Source: Thiodiazotropha sp050305975
Lineage (GTDB): Bacteria > Pseudomonadota > Gammaproteobacteria > Chromatiales > Chromatiaceae
NCBI GenBank assembly: GCA_050305975.1
Contig: JBNLGI010000093.1
Location: forward strand, 1 to 19,572
Direction: 5' to 3'
Length of the DNA stretch: 19,572 bases
Position numbers and translations under genes: made by a program. Positions 1 through 7,880 of this stretch are shown here, in pieces. The notes beneath the pieces are model-generated. The model saw only the letters and a program-made list of their open reading frames with translations. It was not told where the DNA came from and made no database searches. Within the stretch, counting starts at the first letter, position 1. Every line of letters begins with the position of its first letter.

Positions 1-55
1 TGTAAGATCCGCCGTCTTTTTCGAGACAAGATAGTTCCCTATCGGAGCACATCGA
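1..55 (+). promoter_or_regulatory. Partial leader of rplM-rpsI mRNA
   Basis: These bases precede the rplM start. A GGAG ribosome-binding site lies at 44-47, 8 nt before the ATG at 56, which fixes that start. In E. coli, L13 represses its own operon by binding the mRNA leader. The leader here is cut by the window edge, so no operator structure or promoter can be judged. Confidence 0.4.
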
Positions 56-484
56 ATGACTACTGTAAGTGCAAAGCCGGCTGAGGTACGCCGTAACTGG
101 TATCTCGTGGATGCGACAGACAAGACCCTGGGTCGCCTGTCCACTGAAATCGCCCGCCGTCTGCGCGGCAAGCACAAGCCGGAATACACCCCGCACGTGG
201 ATACGGGTGACTACATTGTCGTGGTGAATGCGGAGAAGATCCGCGTGACCGGTAACAAACTGAGCGACAAGATGTATTATCACCACACAGGCTACATCGG
301 CAACATGAAGTCCATCAGCCTGGACAAACTGCTGCAGAAAGCGCCCGAACAGGCGATTCAGCACGCGGTCAAGGGGATGTTGCCGAAGAATCCGTTGGGT
401 CGCGCTATGTTTAAGAAGCTGCGCGTCTTCGCCGGTCCCGAACACACCCATCAGGCCCAGCAGCCCCAGCCGCTGGACATCTGA
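56..484 (+). CDS. rplM: 50S ribosomal protein L13
   Basis: L13 is an early-assembling protein of the large ribosomal subunit that binds 23S rRNA. The 142-residue product has the length usual for bacterial L13. The family landmarks are visible: the N-terminal RNWYLVDATDKTLGRLST stretch (residues 13-30), the RGKHKPEYTPHVDTGDY segment (about 37-53), and the GMLPKNPLGR segment near residue 108. The start is supported by GGAG 8 nt upstream. rpsI follows after 23 nt, the standard L13-S9 operon. In E. coli L13 is also the autoregulator of this operon; nothing here confirms or excludes that. Identification is secure. Confidence 0.98.
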   Translation: MTTVSAKPAEVRRNWYLVDATDKTLGRLSTEIARRLRGKHKPEYTPHVDTGDYIVVVNAEKIRVTGNKLSDKMYYHHTGYIGNMKSISLDKLLQKAPEQAIQHAVKGMLPKNPLGRAMFKKLRVFAGPEHTHQAQQPQPLDI

Positions 485-507
485 CGAGAGAGAATTAGGT
501 CAAGATC

Positions 508-897
508 ATGGCAGATATGCTCAATACCACCGGTCGCCGCAAAAGCTCCACCGCCCGCGTCTTCCTGACTGCCGGCAGTGGCAACATCCTGGTCAACAAC
601 CGTCCGTTGGATCAGTATTTCGGTCGCGAGACCGCCCGCATGGTCGTGCGCCAGCCACTGGATGTCACCTCCATGGGCGACAAGGTCGATATCAAGGTCA
701 CCGTCAGCGGCGGCGGCACCACCGGCCAGGCTGGCGCCATCCGTCACGGCATCGCCCGGGCTCTCGACGCCTACGACGACAGCCTGCACACCGCGCTGCG
801 CCGTGCCGGCTACCTGACCCGCGACGCCCGTGCCGTCGAGCGTAAGAAGGTCGGTCTGCACAAGGCACGCAAGCGTCCTCAATTCTCCAAGCGCTAA
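508..897 (+). CDS. rpsI: 30S ribosomal protein S9
   Basis: S9 belongs to the small-subunit head; its basic C-terminal tail reaches the P-site tRNA. The product is 129 residues, close to the 130 of E. coli. It shows the N-terminal TGRRKSSTARVFL motif (about residues 8-20), the GGGTTGQAGAIRHGIARAL core (about 69-87) and the invariant basic tail KKARKRPQFSKR-type ending (here HKARKRPQFSKR). The start follows an AGGT-like ribosome-binding site. It is co-transcribed with rplM, 23 nt upstream. A tRNA-Gln gene begins only 33 nt after the stop, with a triloop hairpin (GGCGC-TAT-GCGCC, 907-919) in the gap but no T-run, so read-through into the tRNA is likely. Confidence 0.98.
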   Translation: MADMLNTTGRRKSSTARVFLTAGSGNILVNNRPLDQYFGRETARMVVRQPLDVTSMGDKVDIKVTVSGGGTTGQAGAIRHGIARALDAYDDSLHTALRRAGYLTRDARAVERKKVGLHKARKRPQFSKR

Positions 898-930
898 GAC
901 TGACCCGGCGCTATGCGCCAGGCCCGCAAC

Positions 931-1004
931 TGGGGATTCGTCTAACGGCAGGACAGCGGACTCTGACTCCGTATGTGGAGGTTCGAATCCTCCATCCCCA
1001 GCCA
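931..1004 (+). tRNA. tRNA-Gln (anticodon CTG)
   Basis: A full cloverleaf can be drawn over 74 nt. The acceptor stem is TGGGGAT paired with ATCCCCA, followed by the discriminator G and an encoded CCA (1002-1004). The anticodon loop CTCTGAC contains CTG, reading the glutamine codon CAG. The T-arm is GGAGG-TTCGAAT-CCTCC. The overall sequence resembles E. coli tRNA-Gln. The gene lies 33 nt after rpsI with no recognisable promoter in between, so it is probably cut from the rplM-rpsI transcript by RNase P and 3' processing. Its last 19 nt (986-1004) are repeated exactly at 1163-1181. Confidence 0.96.
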
Positions 1005-1073
1005 ACAGAACAACAAGCCCGCCAAGCGCGGGCTTTTTGTTGCGTGAAATTCGAAGTGACGGGGATGGAGGGT
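986..1073 (+). repeat. 88-bp direct repeat, copy 1 (tRNA-Gln tail, terminator and trailer)
   Basis: This 88-bp block recurs without mismatch at 1163-1250, an offset of 177 bp. It holds the final 19 nt of tRNA-Gln, the terminator hairpin, and about 35 bp more. Each copy is also bounded by an 11-bp inverted repeat: CCTCCATCCCC (989-999) against GGGGATGGAGG (1061-1071). The right arm is therefore complementary to the T-arm and acceptor 3' strand of the tRNA. Confidence 0.97.
1015..1038 (+). terminator. Rho-independent terminator of rplM-rpsI-tRNA-Gln
   Basis: An 8-bp GC-rich stem, AAGCCCGC (1015-1022) against GCGGGCTT (1028-1035), closes a 5-nt loop and runs into a T-tract (1034-1038). It sits 10 nt after the tRNA CCA. 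Pairing can extend outward, CAACA against TGTTG with a T bulge, so a strong stem is also possible on the opposite strand. Confidence 0.9.
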
Positions 1074-1097
1074 GAGAAGCTCCACCCGGTTCGACGA

Positions 1098-1158
1098 CGG
1101 CGCCAAGCGCCGGCGAACGGCGGTACGCCGGCCCCGAAGGGGCGAGGCCCGTAGGGCC
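1098..1158. repeat. Array of four tandem perfect hairpins with 3-nt loops
   Basis: Between the two 88-bp copies, four short GC stems follow each other. CGGCGC-CAA-GCGCCG spans 1098-1112 and CGGCG-GTA-CGCCG spans 1118-1130. GCCCC-GAA-GGGGC (1131-1143) directly abuts the second, and GGCCC-GTA-GGGCC spans 1146-1158. All loops are three nucleotides and all stems are perfect. No T-run follows, so these are not classical terminators. A fifth similar hairpin, GGCGC-TAT-GCGCC, lies before the tRNA at 907-919. No open reading frame here looks real. Confidence 0.85.
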
Positions 1159-1162
1159 GAGT

Positions 1163-1250
1163 AATCCTCCATCCCCAGCCAACAGAACAACAAGCCCGCC
1201 AAGCGCGGGCTTTTTGTTGCGTGAAATTCGAAGTGACGGGGATGGAGGGT
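1163..1250 (+). repeat. 88-bp direct repeat, copy 2 (tRNA-Gln 3' remnant plus terminator)
   Basis: Exact copy of 986-1073. Its first 19 nt (1163-1181) reproduce the 3' end of tRNA-Gln including CCA, but the rest of the tRNA is missing, so this is not a second functional tRNA. The terminator and the 11-bp inverted repeat are retained. After 1250 the two copies diverge abruptly, so the structure is one and a half units of a 177-bp tandem repeat. Confidence 0.97.
1192..1215 (+). terminator. Duplicate of the tRNA-Gln terminator
   Basis: The same 8-bp stem, 5-nt loop and T-tract as at 1015-1038, displaced by 177 bp. It gives the operon a second, back-up terminator for transcripts that escape the first. 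Confidence 0.8.
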
Positions 1251-1468
1251 TCGGTGGTTTTGGGTGGATGAGTTCGTTTCGCTCATGGCGTTTTCAAATA
1301 TTTCGCACTCTGCTCTCTTGTGGCAAAAGGGGCAACATGGGTGCAAAGGAATATCGGTCTGCTACGACAAACCACAAACCCAACACAAAGAACTCAAAGT
1401 TTTTCCACTGCTCGGGAGAGCCTCATGCCTGGCTTTTCATGGCTGAGCATGAGGGCTAATCAGGAAAC
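1251..1468. other. Intergenic region with no recognised gene
   Basis: Together with the repeats, the gene-free stretch spans 1005-1468. In this last part I find no credible coding region; short frames on both strands lack family features and run through the repeats. An 8-bp inverted repeat, CCTCATGC (1421-1428) against GCATGAGG (1447-1454) with an 18-nt loop, lies just beyond the 3' end of glgP. It could mark the end of that transcript but lacks a T-run on the minus strand. Confidence 0.5.
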
Positions 1469-3946
1469 TCACATCCTGGGGACCGGCTTGACATGCCAGA
1501 TCTTGCGGGCGTATTCCGAAATGGTCCGATCGCTGGAGAAATAGCCCATGCGCGCCGTATTGAGAATCGCCATACGGTTCCATTCGTCGGGATTTCGATA
1601 GACGGCATCGGCGCGATCGCTGATCTCAAGATAGGCTTGAAAATCTGCCAGTACTTTGAAGTGGTCAGTGTGCAACAGTATGTCAGTGATGGCTCGATAG
1701 CGTGTGGGCTCTTCCGGTGAGAAGTAGCCGTTGGCGATCATGTCCACGACGCGCTTCAGGCAGGGGTCGGATTCGTAGTAGCTGAGGGGGTTGTAGCCTT
1801 TGGCATCCAAGCGACGCAGGTCTTCGGTGGTGTGGCCGAAGATGAAGACATTCTCCGCGCCCACATGCTCTCTGATCTCGACATTGGCACCGTCCATGGT
1901 GCCCATGGTAAGCGCCCCGTTCAATGCCAGCTTCATATTGCCGGTACCGGAGGCCTCCATGCCCGCGGTGGAGATCTGCTGAGAGAGTTCGGCGGCCGGT
2001 ATGATGTCCGAGGCGGTGGTGACGTCGTAGTTGGGTATGAAGAGGATTTTCAGGCGATCGCTGACAGCCGGATCGTTGTCGATGACATCGGCCACGTCGT
2101 TGATCAGGCGGATGACCAGCTTGGCCATGGCATAGCCGGGTGCGGCCTTGCCGCCGAAGATCAGCGTTCGGGGTACGATCTCTTCGATGCAGGTCTCCTC
2201 GGTCAGGCGATTGTAGATCGCGATGGCGCGCAACAGGTTGAGCAGTTGACGTTTGTATTCGTGGATACGCTTCACCTGTACATCAAACAGGGTGTCCGGG
2301 TCGACCTCCTGGCTCAGGTAGTAGCGCACCTGGTCGGCGAGCCTGACCTTGTTCCGGTGTTTCACCTCGGCGAAACGGGCGCGGAACTGGCTGTCCTCTG
2401 CGAGAGGTTCCAGTGCCTTGAGGTGATCGAGGTCGCGCACCCAGTCGGGTCCGATGGCTTCGCAGATCAGGGCGGAGAGGTCGGGATTGGCCTGATAGAG
2501 CCAGCGGCGTGGCGTGATGCCATTGGTGACATTGACGATCTTGTTGGGAAAAAAACGATCAAACTCCTTGAAGGTCTGTCTACGCAGCAATTCGCTGTGC
2601 AGGGCGGAGACCCCGTTGACCCGATGACTGCCGATGATGGCCAGGTGGGCCATGCGAATGCGCCGTTCACCGCTGTCATCGACGATCGAGAGCTGGCGGA
2701 GCAGCTCCAGATCGCCGGGATTGAGGTGGCCCACCATGAGCAGAAAGCGGCGGTTGGTCTCGTAAATCAGCTGCAGGTGGCGTGGCAGCAACATTTCGAA
2801 AATGTGCACCGGCCAAGTTTCCAGGGCCTCCGGCAGCAGGGTGTGGTTGGTGTAGGAGAAGACCCGGGTGGTGATCTCCCAGGCGGGTTGCCACTCCAGC
2901 TGGTGTTTGTCCATCAGCAGGCGCATCAGCTCCGGAATGGCAATGGCCGGATGGGTGTCGTTGAGTTGGATGGCGACCCGTTCCGGTAGTTCGTACAGAT
3001 CGTCGTGATCGGTGAAGAAGCGTCGCAGGATGTCTTTCAGCGAGGCACAGACGAAGAAGTACTGCTGTTTCAGTCTGAGCTGCTTGTTCATGGTCGAGGT
3101 GTCGTTGGGATAGAGTACCTTGGAGATATTCTCCGAATAGGTTTTGCCGACAACCGCCTCGGTGTACTCCCCCATATTGAAACAGGTGAGATCGAAGTCC
3201 TCGTAGGCTTTCGCGCTCCATAGCCGGAGATTGTTGACGGTGTCGTTGTGGAAGCCGGGGATCGGGGTGTCGTAAGCCTGGGCCAGCACCACGTCGCCTT
3301 CGATCCAGTCGAAGTGGCGCCGGCCGGAAGGATCCTGATACTCCATGACGCGGCCGCCGAAGCGGACCCGGTAGGAGACCTCGGGCCGGGGGAACTCCCA
3401 GGGATTGCCGTGGACCAGCCAGTTTTCCGGCAGCTCCATCTGCTGGCCGTTCTCGACCTTCTGTCGGAACATACCGTACTCGAAACGGATGCCATAGCCA
3501 TAGCCGGGGATGTTGAGGCTGGCCATGGAGTCGAGGAAGCAGGCGGCCAGGCGGCCGAGACCGCCGTTGCCGAGGGCGGCGTCATGTTCGAGGTTGCGCA
3601 GCCGTTCCAGCTCGATGCCGAGTTTGTGCAGGGCCTCCGTGCAGGCGTCGAAGATGTCCATGTTGAGCAGGCTGTTGACTAGGCTGCGACCGATGAGAAA
3701 CTCCATCGACAGGTAGTAGATCCGTTTGGCGTCGTGTTTGTAGTAGCTGCGCTGGGTCTCCATCCAGCGTTCGATCAAGCGGTCGCGCACCACATGGCTG
3801 AAGGCCATCATCCAGTCGTGATCGGTGGCAGTCAGCGGATCTTTGCCGATGGTGTAGACCAGATGGTTGGAGACGGAACGTTGTATCGCCTTGGTGTCGG
3901 AGCCGAGGTAGTCGTATTTGAAACCGCTCTGTTGGGGCTTGCTCAT
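1469..3946 (-). CDS. glgP: Glycogen/maltodextrin phosphorylase
   Basis: This cytoplasmic pyridoxal-phosphate enzyme releases glucose-1-phosphate from alpha-1,4-glucan ends. The 825 residues match the family (about 800-840). Visible features are the GNGGLGRLAACFLDS segment near residue 127, the ATP-independent catalytic domain with VKRIHEYKRQ near 560, and the PLP-lysine motif EASGTGNMKLALNG, with the Schiff-base lysine at about residue 672. The N-terminal phosphoserine region of animal enzymes is absent, as in bacteria. No other glycogen gene (glgA, glgB, glgC, glgX) is next to it, so substrate preference between glycogen and maltodextrin is not settled by context. It lies 80 nt after the VanZ-like gene on the same strand. 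The ribosome-binding site is weak. Confidence 0.95.
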   Translation of the reverse strand: MSKPQQSGFKYDYLGSDTKAIQRSVSNHLVYTIGKDPLTATDHDWMMAFSHVVRDRLIERWMETQRSYYKHDAKRIYYLSMEFLIGRSLVNSLLNMDIFDACTEALHKLGIELERLRNLEHDAALGNGGLGRLAACFLDSMASLNIPGYGYGIRFEYGMFRQKVENGQQMELPENWLVHGNPWEFPRPEVSYRVRFGGRVMEYQDPSGRRHFDWIEGDVVLAQAYDTPIPGFHNDTVNNLRLWSAKAYEDFDLTCFNMGEYTEAVVGKTYSENISKVLYPNDTSTMNKQLRLKQQYFFVCASLKDILRRFFTDHDDLYELPERVAIQLNDTHPAIAIPELMRLLMDKHQLEWQPAWEITTRVFSYTNHTLLPEALETWPVHIFEMLLPRHLQLIYETNRRFLLMVGHLNPGDLELLRQLSIVDDSGERRIRMAHLAIIGSHRVNGVSALHSELLRRQTFKEFDRFFPNKIVNVTNGITPRRWLYQANPDLSALICEAIGPDWVRDLDHLKALEPLAEDSQFRARFAEVKHRNKVRLADQVRYYLSQEVDPDTLFDVQVKRIHEYKRQLLNLLRAIAIYNRLTEETCIEEIVPRTLIFGGKAAPGYAMAKLVIRLINDVADVIDNDPAVSDRLKILFIPNYDVTTASDIIPAAELSQQISTAGMEASGTGNMKLALNGALTMGTMDGANVEIREHVGAENVFIFGHTTEDLRRLDAKGYNPLSYYESDPCLKRVVDMIANGYFSPEEPTRYRAITDILLHTDHFKVLADFQAYLEISDRADAVYRNPDEWNRMAILNTARMGYFSSDRTISEYARKIWHVKPVPRM

Positions 3947-4026
3947 AGGTGTGGCTCTGTTTTCGGGCTGAAGCGCAGTAGCTGGCCGTTGTTGGTGAAG
4001 TTCGTTAGTTATCCTGAGAGAGTCTG

Positions 4027-4410
4027 CTAATTGGTAACACTATACCAGCGCACTGCCAAGCCGGGAGTGCGTTTGAGTAGCGGCAGCGCCAGAGGGTAGA
4101 GGGCCAGTCCCAGACCGTCGGCGGCCAGGTCCCAGAGGGAGAACTCGCGGTAGGGCAGAAAGTACTGCACCAGCTCGATGAACAGACCGTAAGCCAGCAG
4201 TGGCGCTGCTTTTCGAAAATGCCAGCCACTATGGGGCCAGGCGAAGTCGAGCAGGAAGGCGAGGGCGAGGAAGGCGGCCGCGTGTTCCAGCTTGTCGTTG
4301 ACGCTGGCGATCGGCGTCGCCTCCAGCTGGCCGAAGGCGAGATAGCCGATCAGCAGGACCGAAACGGCAAACCCGAGCCGAAAGCCCCGGGTATAGGGCG
4401 TTGCATCCAA
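4027..4410 (-). CDS. VanZ-like family membrane protein
   Basis: A small integral membrane protein of about 127 residues with four hydrophobic segments. It has the VanZ-family signature: an N-terminal helix, then NDKLEHAAAFLALAFLLDF, and later an ELVQYFLPYREFSLWDLAAD-type motif with a following glycine-rich helix. VanZ itself gives low-level teicoplanin resistance, but most family members have no assigned function; none should be read as a resistance gene. The start is uncertain. The frame stays open upstream through purD, but family similarity begins only after the purD stop (4428). The best in-frame candidate is a TTG at 4410, with a CTG overlapping the purD stop as an alternative; neither has a strong ribosome-binding site. 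It is probably translated from the purH-purD transcript. Confidence 0.75.
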   Translation of the reverse strand: MDATPYTRGFRLGFAVSVLLIGYLAFGQLEATPIASVNDKLEHAAAFLALAFLLDFAWPHSGWHFRKAAPLLAYGLFIELVQYFLPYREFSLWDLAADGLGLALYPLALPLLKRTPGLAVRWYSVTN

Positions 4411-4427
4411 GCGGTCCGAAACGGGGC

Positions 4428-5717
4428 TCAGCGTGATTGCTCCCGGGCGATGGCGCGATAGGCGATATCGGTGCGGAAATAGACGCCGTCCCAATGGATG
4501 GAGCGGGTCAGCTCGTAGGCGCGCTGCTGTGCCTCGGTGACGCTGTCGCCCAGGGCGGTGGCGCAGAGTACGCGCCCGCCTGCGGTGACTATCTGATCGT
4601 TGTGCAAGGTGGTGCCGGCATGGAATACCTTGCTTACTGCGCTCTCGGGTTCCGGCAGGCCGCTGATGGGCAGCCCTTTCTGGTAGTCGCCAGGGTAACC
4701 TCCGGCAGCGAGTACCACGCCAACGGCGGCGCGCGGATCCCACTCGGCATGCTCCTGGTCGAGCTGCTGCTTCAGAGCGGCCAGACAGTGCGCCACCAGA
4801 TCGGATCGCATGCGCAGCATGATCGGTTGGGTTTCGGGGTCGCCGAAGCGGCAGTTGTATTCGATCACCTTGGGTGTGCCGTCGGCGGTGATCATCAGGC
4901 CGGCATAGAGAAAACCGGTATAGGGGTATCCCTCGCCGGCCATACCTTTGACCGTGGGCAGAATCACTTCATCCATGATGCGTTGGCGGACCGCTTCGGT
5001 AACCACGGGGGCTGGCGAGTAGGCGCCCATGCCGCCGGTATTGAGGCCGCTGTCGCCGTCGCCGATCCGCTTGTGATCCTGGCTGGTGGCCATCTCTAGG
5101 ACGTGCTCGCCGTCGGCCATGACGATGAAGCTGGCTTCCTCGCCCTCCAGATACTCCTCGATGACCACCCGATGGCCCGCCTCGCCGAAGGCGTTGCCGG
5201 CCAGCATATCGCTCACCGCCGCCTCGGCGGTCTCCAACTCCATGGCGACGATCACGCCCTTGCCGGCGGCCAGGCCGTCAGCCTTGATCACGATGGGAGC
5301 GCCCACCTCCCGCAGATAGGCGAGCGCGGGCTCGATCTCGGTGAAGGTTCGATAGGCAGCGGTGGGGATCCGGTGGCGGGCGAGAAAATCCTTGGTGAAG
5401 GATTTCGAGCCCTCCAGCTGGGCCGCCATACGGCTGGGGCCGAAGCAGTTCAGACCGGCCGCAGTGAAGGTGTCGACGATGCCGGTGACCAGCGGAGCCT
5501 CGGGACCGACGATGGTGAGACCGATCTCGTTACTGAGGGCGAAGCGCAGCAGCTCGTCAGTCGCGTCGACACTGATATCGACGTTCTCCAGTTTGGCTTC
5601 GAGGGCGGTGCCGGCATTGCCCGGGGCCACGAAGACTTTGTCGGCTAGAGGCGACTGGGCGGCTTTCCAGGCCAGGGCGTGTTCACGGCCGCCCGAACCG
5701 ATGACGAGTATGTTCAT
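4428..5717 (-). CDS. purD: Phosphoribosylamine-glycine ligase (GAR synthetase)
   Basis: PurD catalyses the second step of de novo purine synthesis, joining glycine to phosphoribosylamine with ATP. The 429 residues equal the E. coli length. The N-terminal domain begins MNILVIGSGGREHALAW (GSGGREH at 7-13). The ATP-grasp domain has GPSRMAAQLEGSK (about 93-105) and KADGLAAGKGV (145-155). A metal-binding YNCRFGDPETQ motif comes later. It lies downstream of purH, as in E. coli purHD, but the 156-nt gap contains a long imperfect inverted repeat. The VanZ-like gene follows almost directly. The ribosome-binding site is weak (GGA 8-10 nt before ATG). Confidence 0.97.
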   Translation of the reverse strand: MNILVIGSGGREHALAWKAAQSPLADKVFVAPGNAGTALEAKLENVDISVDATDELLRFALSNEIGLTIVGPEAPLVTGIVDTFTAAGLNCFGPSRMAAQLEGSKSFTKDFLARHRIPTAAYRTFTEIEPALAYLREVGAPIVIKADGLAAGKGVIVAMELETAEAAVSDMLAGNAFGEAGHRVVIEEYLEGEEASFIVMADGEHVLEMATSQDHKRIGDGDSGLNTGGMGAYSPAPVVTEAVRQRIMDEVILPTVKGMAGEGYPYTGFLYAGLMITADGTPKVIEYNCRFGDPETQPIMLRMRSDLVAHCLAALKQQLDQEHAEWDPRAAVGVVLAAGGYPGDYQKGLPISGLPEPESAVSKVFHAGTTLHNDQIVTAGGRVLCATALGDSVTEAQQRAYELTRSIHWDGVYFRTDIAYRAIAREQSR

Positions 5718-5749
5718 GTTGTTCCGATGATTCCGGTCGTGAATTCATA

Positions 5750-5844
5750 ACGCAAAGCACGCTATGAAACACAAATACCGCAAAGGGTAATTTTCTTACT
5801 CAATCTTTCTTTGCGGGCTTTGCGCTTCATTGCGCCTGTTGCGT
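5750..5844. repeat. Long imperfect inverted repeat between purH and purD
   Basis: Two 36-nt arms (5750-5785 and 5809-5844) pair at about 27 of 36 positions around a 23-nt AT-rich loop. The innermost 8 bp, CCGCAAAG against CTTTGCGG, are perfect. Both arms are built from the word GCAAAG or its variants. The structure could act as an attenuating or stabilising stem in the purH-purD mRNA, or be a dispersed repeat. There is no T-run on the minus strand typical of a terminator. Confidence 0.75.
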
Positions 5845-5873
5845 CATACAAAAGGCTTTACCCCGATCGCTTG

Positions 5874-7433
<1,560 letters not shown>

Positions 7434-7496
7434 AGTCGGTTTTCCTAGGGTCTGTCTACACTGAATCCAATAGGTTCTGGCTTGTGAAATGAAATC

Positions 7497-7543
7497 GGGC
7501 AGTGCGGTCAATGCGCCTCAGAATGCGCATTGCGCGACTGCCC
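7497..7543. repeat. Large stem-loop between fis and purH
   Basis: GGGCAGT (7497-7503) pairs with ACTGCCC (7537-7543), and CAATGCGC (7509-7516) with GCGCATTG (7525-7532). A further GCG/CGC pairing lies between them, and the loop has 8 nt. About 18 base pairs result. On the minus strand only a scattered T-rich stretch (GATTTCATTTC) follows, so it is a weak terminator candidate for dusB-fis or a leader structure for purH. It lies between two similar words, TAGGGTCTGT (7445-7454) and TAGGGCCTGT (7564-7573). Confidence 0.75.
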
Positions 7544-7583
7544 GGGGGCATGCGAAGCGATAGTTTAGGGCCTGTTGACTAAG

Positions 7584-7880
7584 TCAGTCCAGGTCGTATT
7601 GGGAGAGCTTCTTGCGCAGGGTGCTGCGGCTGATGCCGAGCAGGGATGCCGCCAGGGTCTGGTTGCCGCCGGTGTGTTTCATCACGCTCTCCAGCAAGGG
7701 CGCCTCTACCTCGTTCATGACCAGGCGATAGAGGTTGTTGGCGCCGTGACCGTTGAGGTTCTGGAAATAACGGGCCATGGCGTCACTGACACACTGACGC
7801 AACGGTTCCGATTTCTTGTTGTGAGAGACCGTCAACCGGTTTTCGCTCTCTTTCTTGAGCAGACTTGCATCGACATTCAT
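7584..7880 (-). CDS. fis: DNA-binding protein Fis
   Basis: Fis is a homodimeric nucleoid protein that bends DNA and activates rRNA and other growth-linked promoters. With the start at 7880 the product is 98 residues, exactly the E. coli length. The C-terminal half is strongly Fis-like: the PLLESVMKHTGGNQTLAASL stretch and then LGISRSTLRKKLSQYDLD, covering the helix-turn-helix. The N-terminal part is divergent, as usual. The frame extends 10 codons upstream, but the internal ATG overlaps the dusB stop as ATGA. This matches the translational coupling expected of dusB-fis and decides the start. Confidence 0.96.
   Translation of the reverse strand: MNVDASLLKKESENRLTVSHNKKSEPLRQCVSDAMARYFQNLNGHGANNLYRLVMNEVEAPLLESVMKHTGGNQTLAASLLGISRSTLRKKLSQYDLD

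Noticed and set aside
1163..1181. Second tRNA-Gln or phage attachment site
   Set aside because: Only the last 19 nt of the tRNA are present, so no cloverleaf forms. No integrase or element lies between the copies (89 bp of hairpins only), so a tandem duplication fits better than attL/attR.
942..1346. Minus-strand open frame over the tRNA and its repeats
   Set aside because: The translation contains the same peptide stretch twice because it reads through the 88-bp DNA repeat, and it is antisense to the tRNA-Gln gene. No family features.
1421..1454. Hairpin as rho-independent terminator of glgP
   Set aside because: The 8-bp stem has an 18-nt loop and no T-run on the minus strand; kept only as a remark on the intergenic region.
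1832..2989. Long plus-strand open frame antisense to glgP, and similar long antisense frames over purD, purH, accC and dsbD
   Set aside because: These are typical shadows of high-GC coding genes on the opposite strand; their translations show no domain pattern and the minus-strand genes are unmistakable.
4411..4743. N-terminal extension of the VanZ-like protein inside purD
   Set aside because: The upstream part is Arg/His-rich out-of-frame translation of purD with no membrane or family signature.
5745..5830. PurR operator before purD
   Set aside because: GCAAAG words partly resemble the PurR box, but no full palindrome of the ACGCAAACGTTTGCGT type is present; the words belong to a longer repeat.
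7434..7511. Longer purH start
   Set aside because: The 26 extra residues are not part of the PurH family, cover a stem-loop, and a normal ATG with AGGA is present at 7433.
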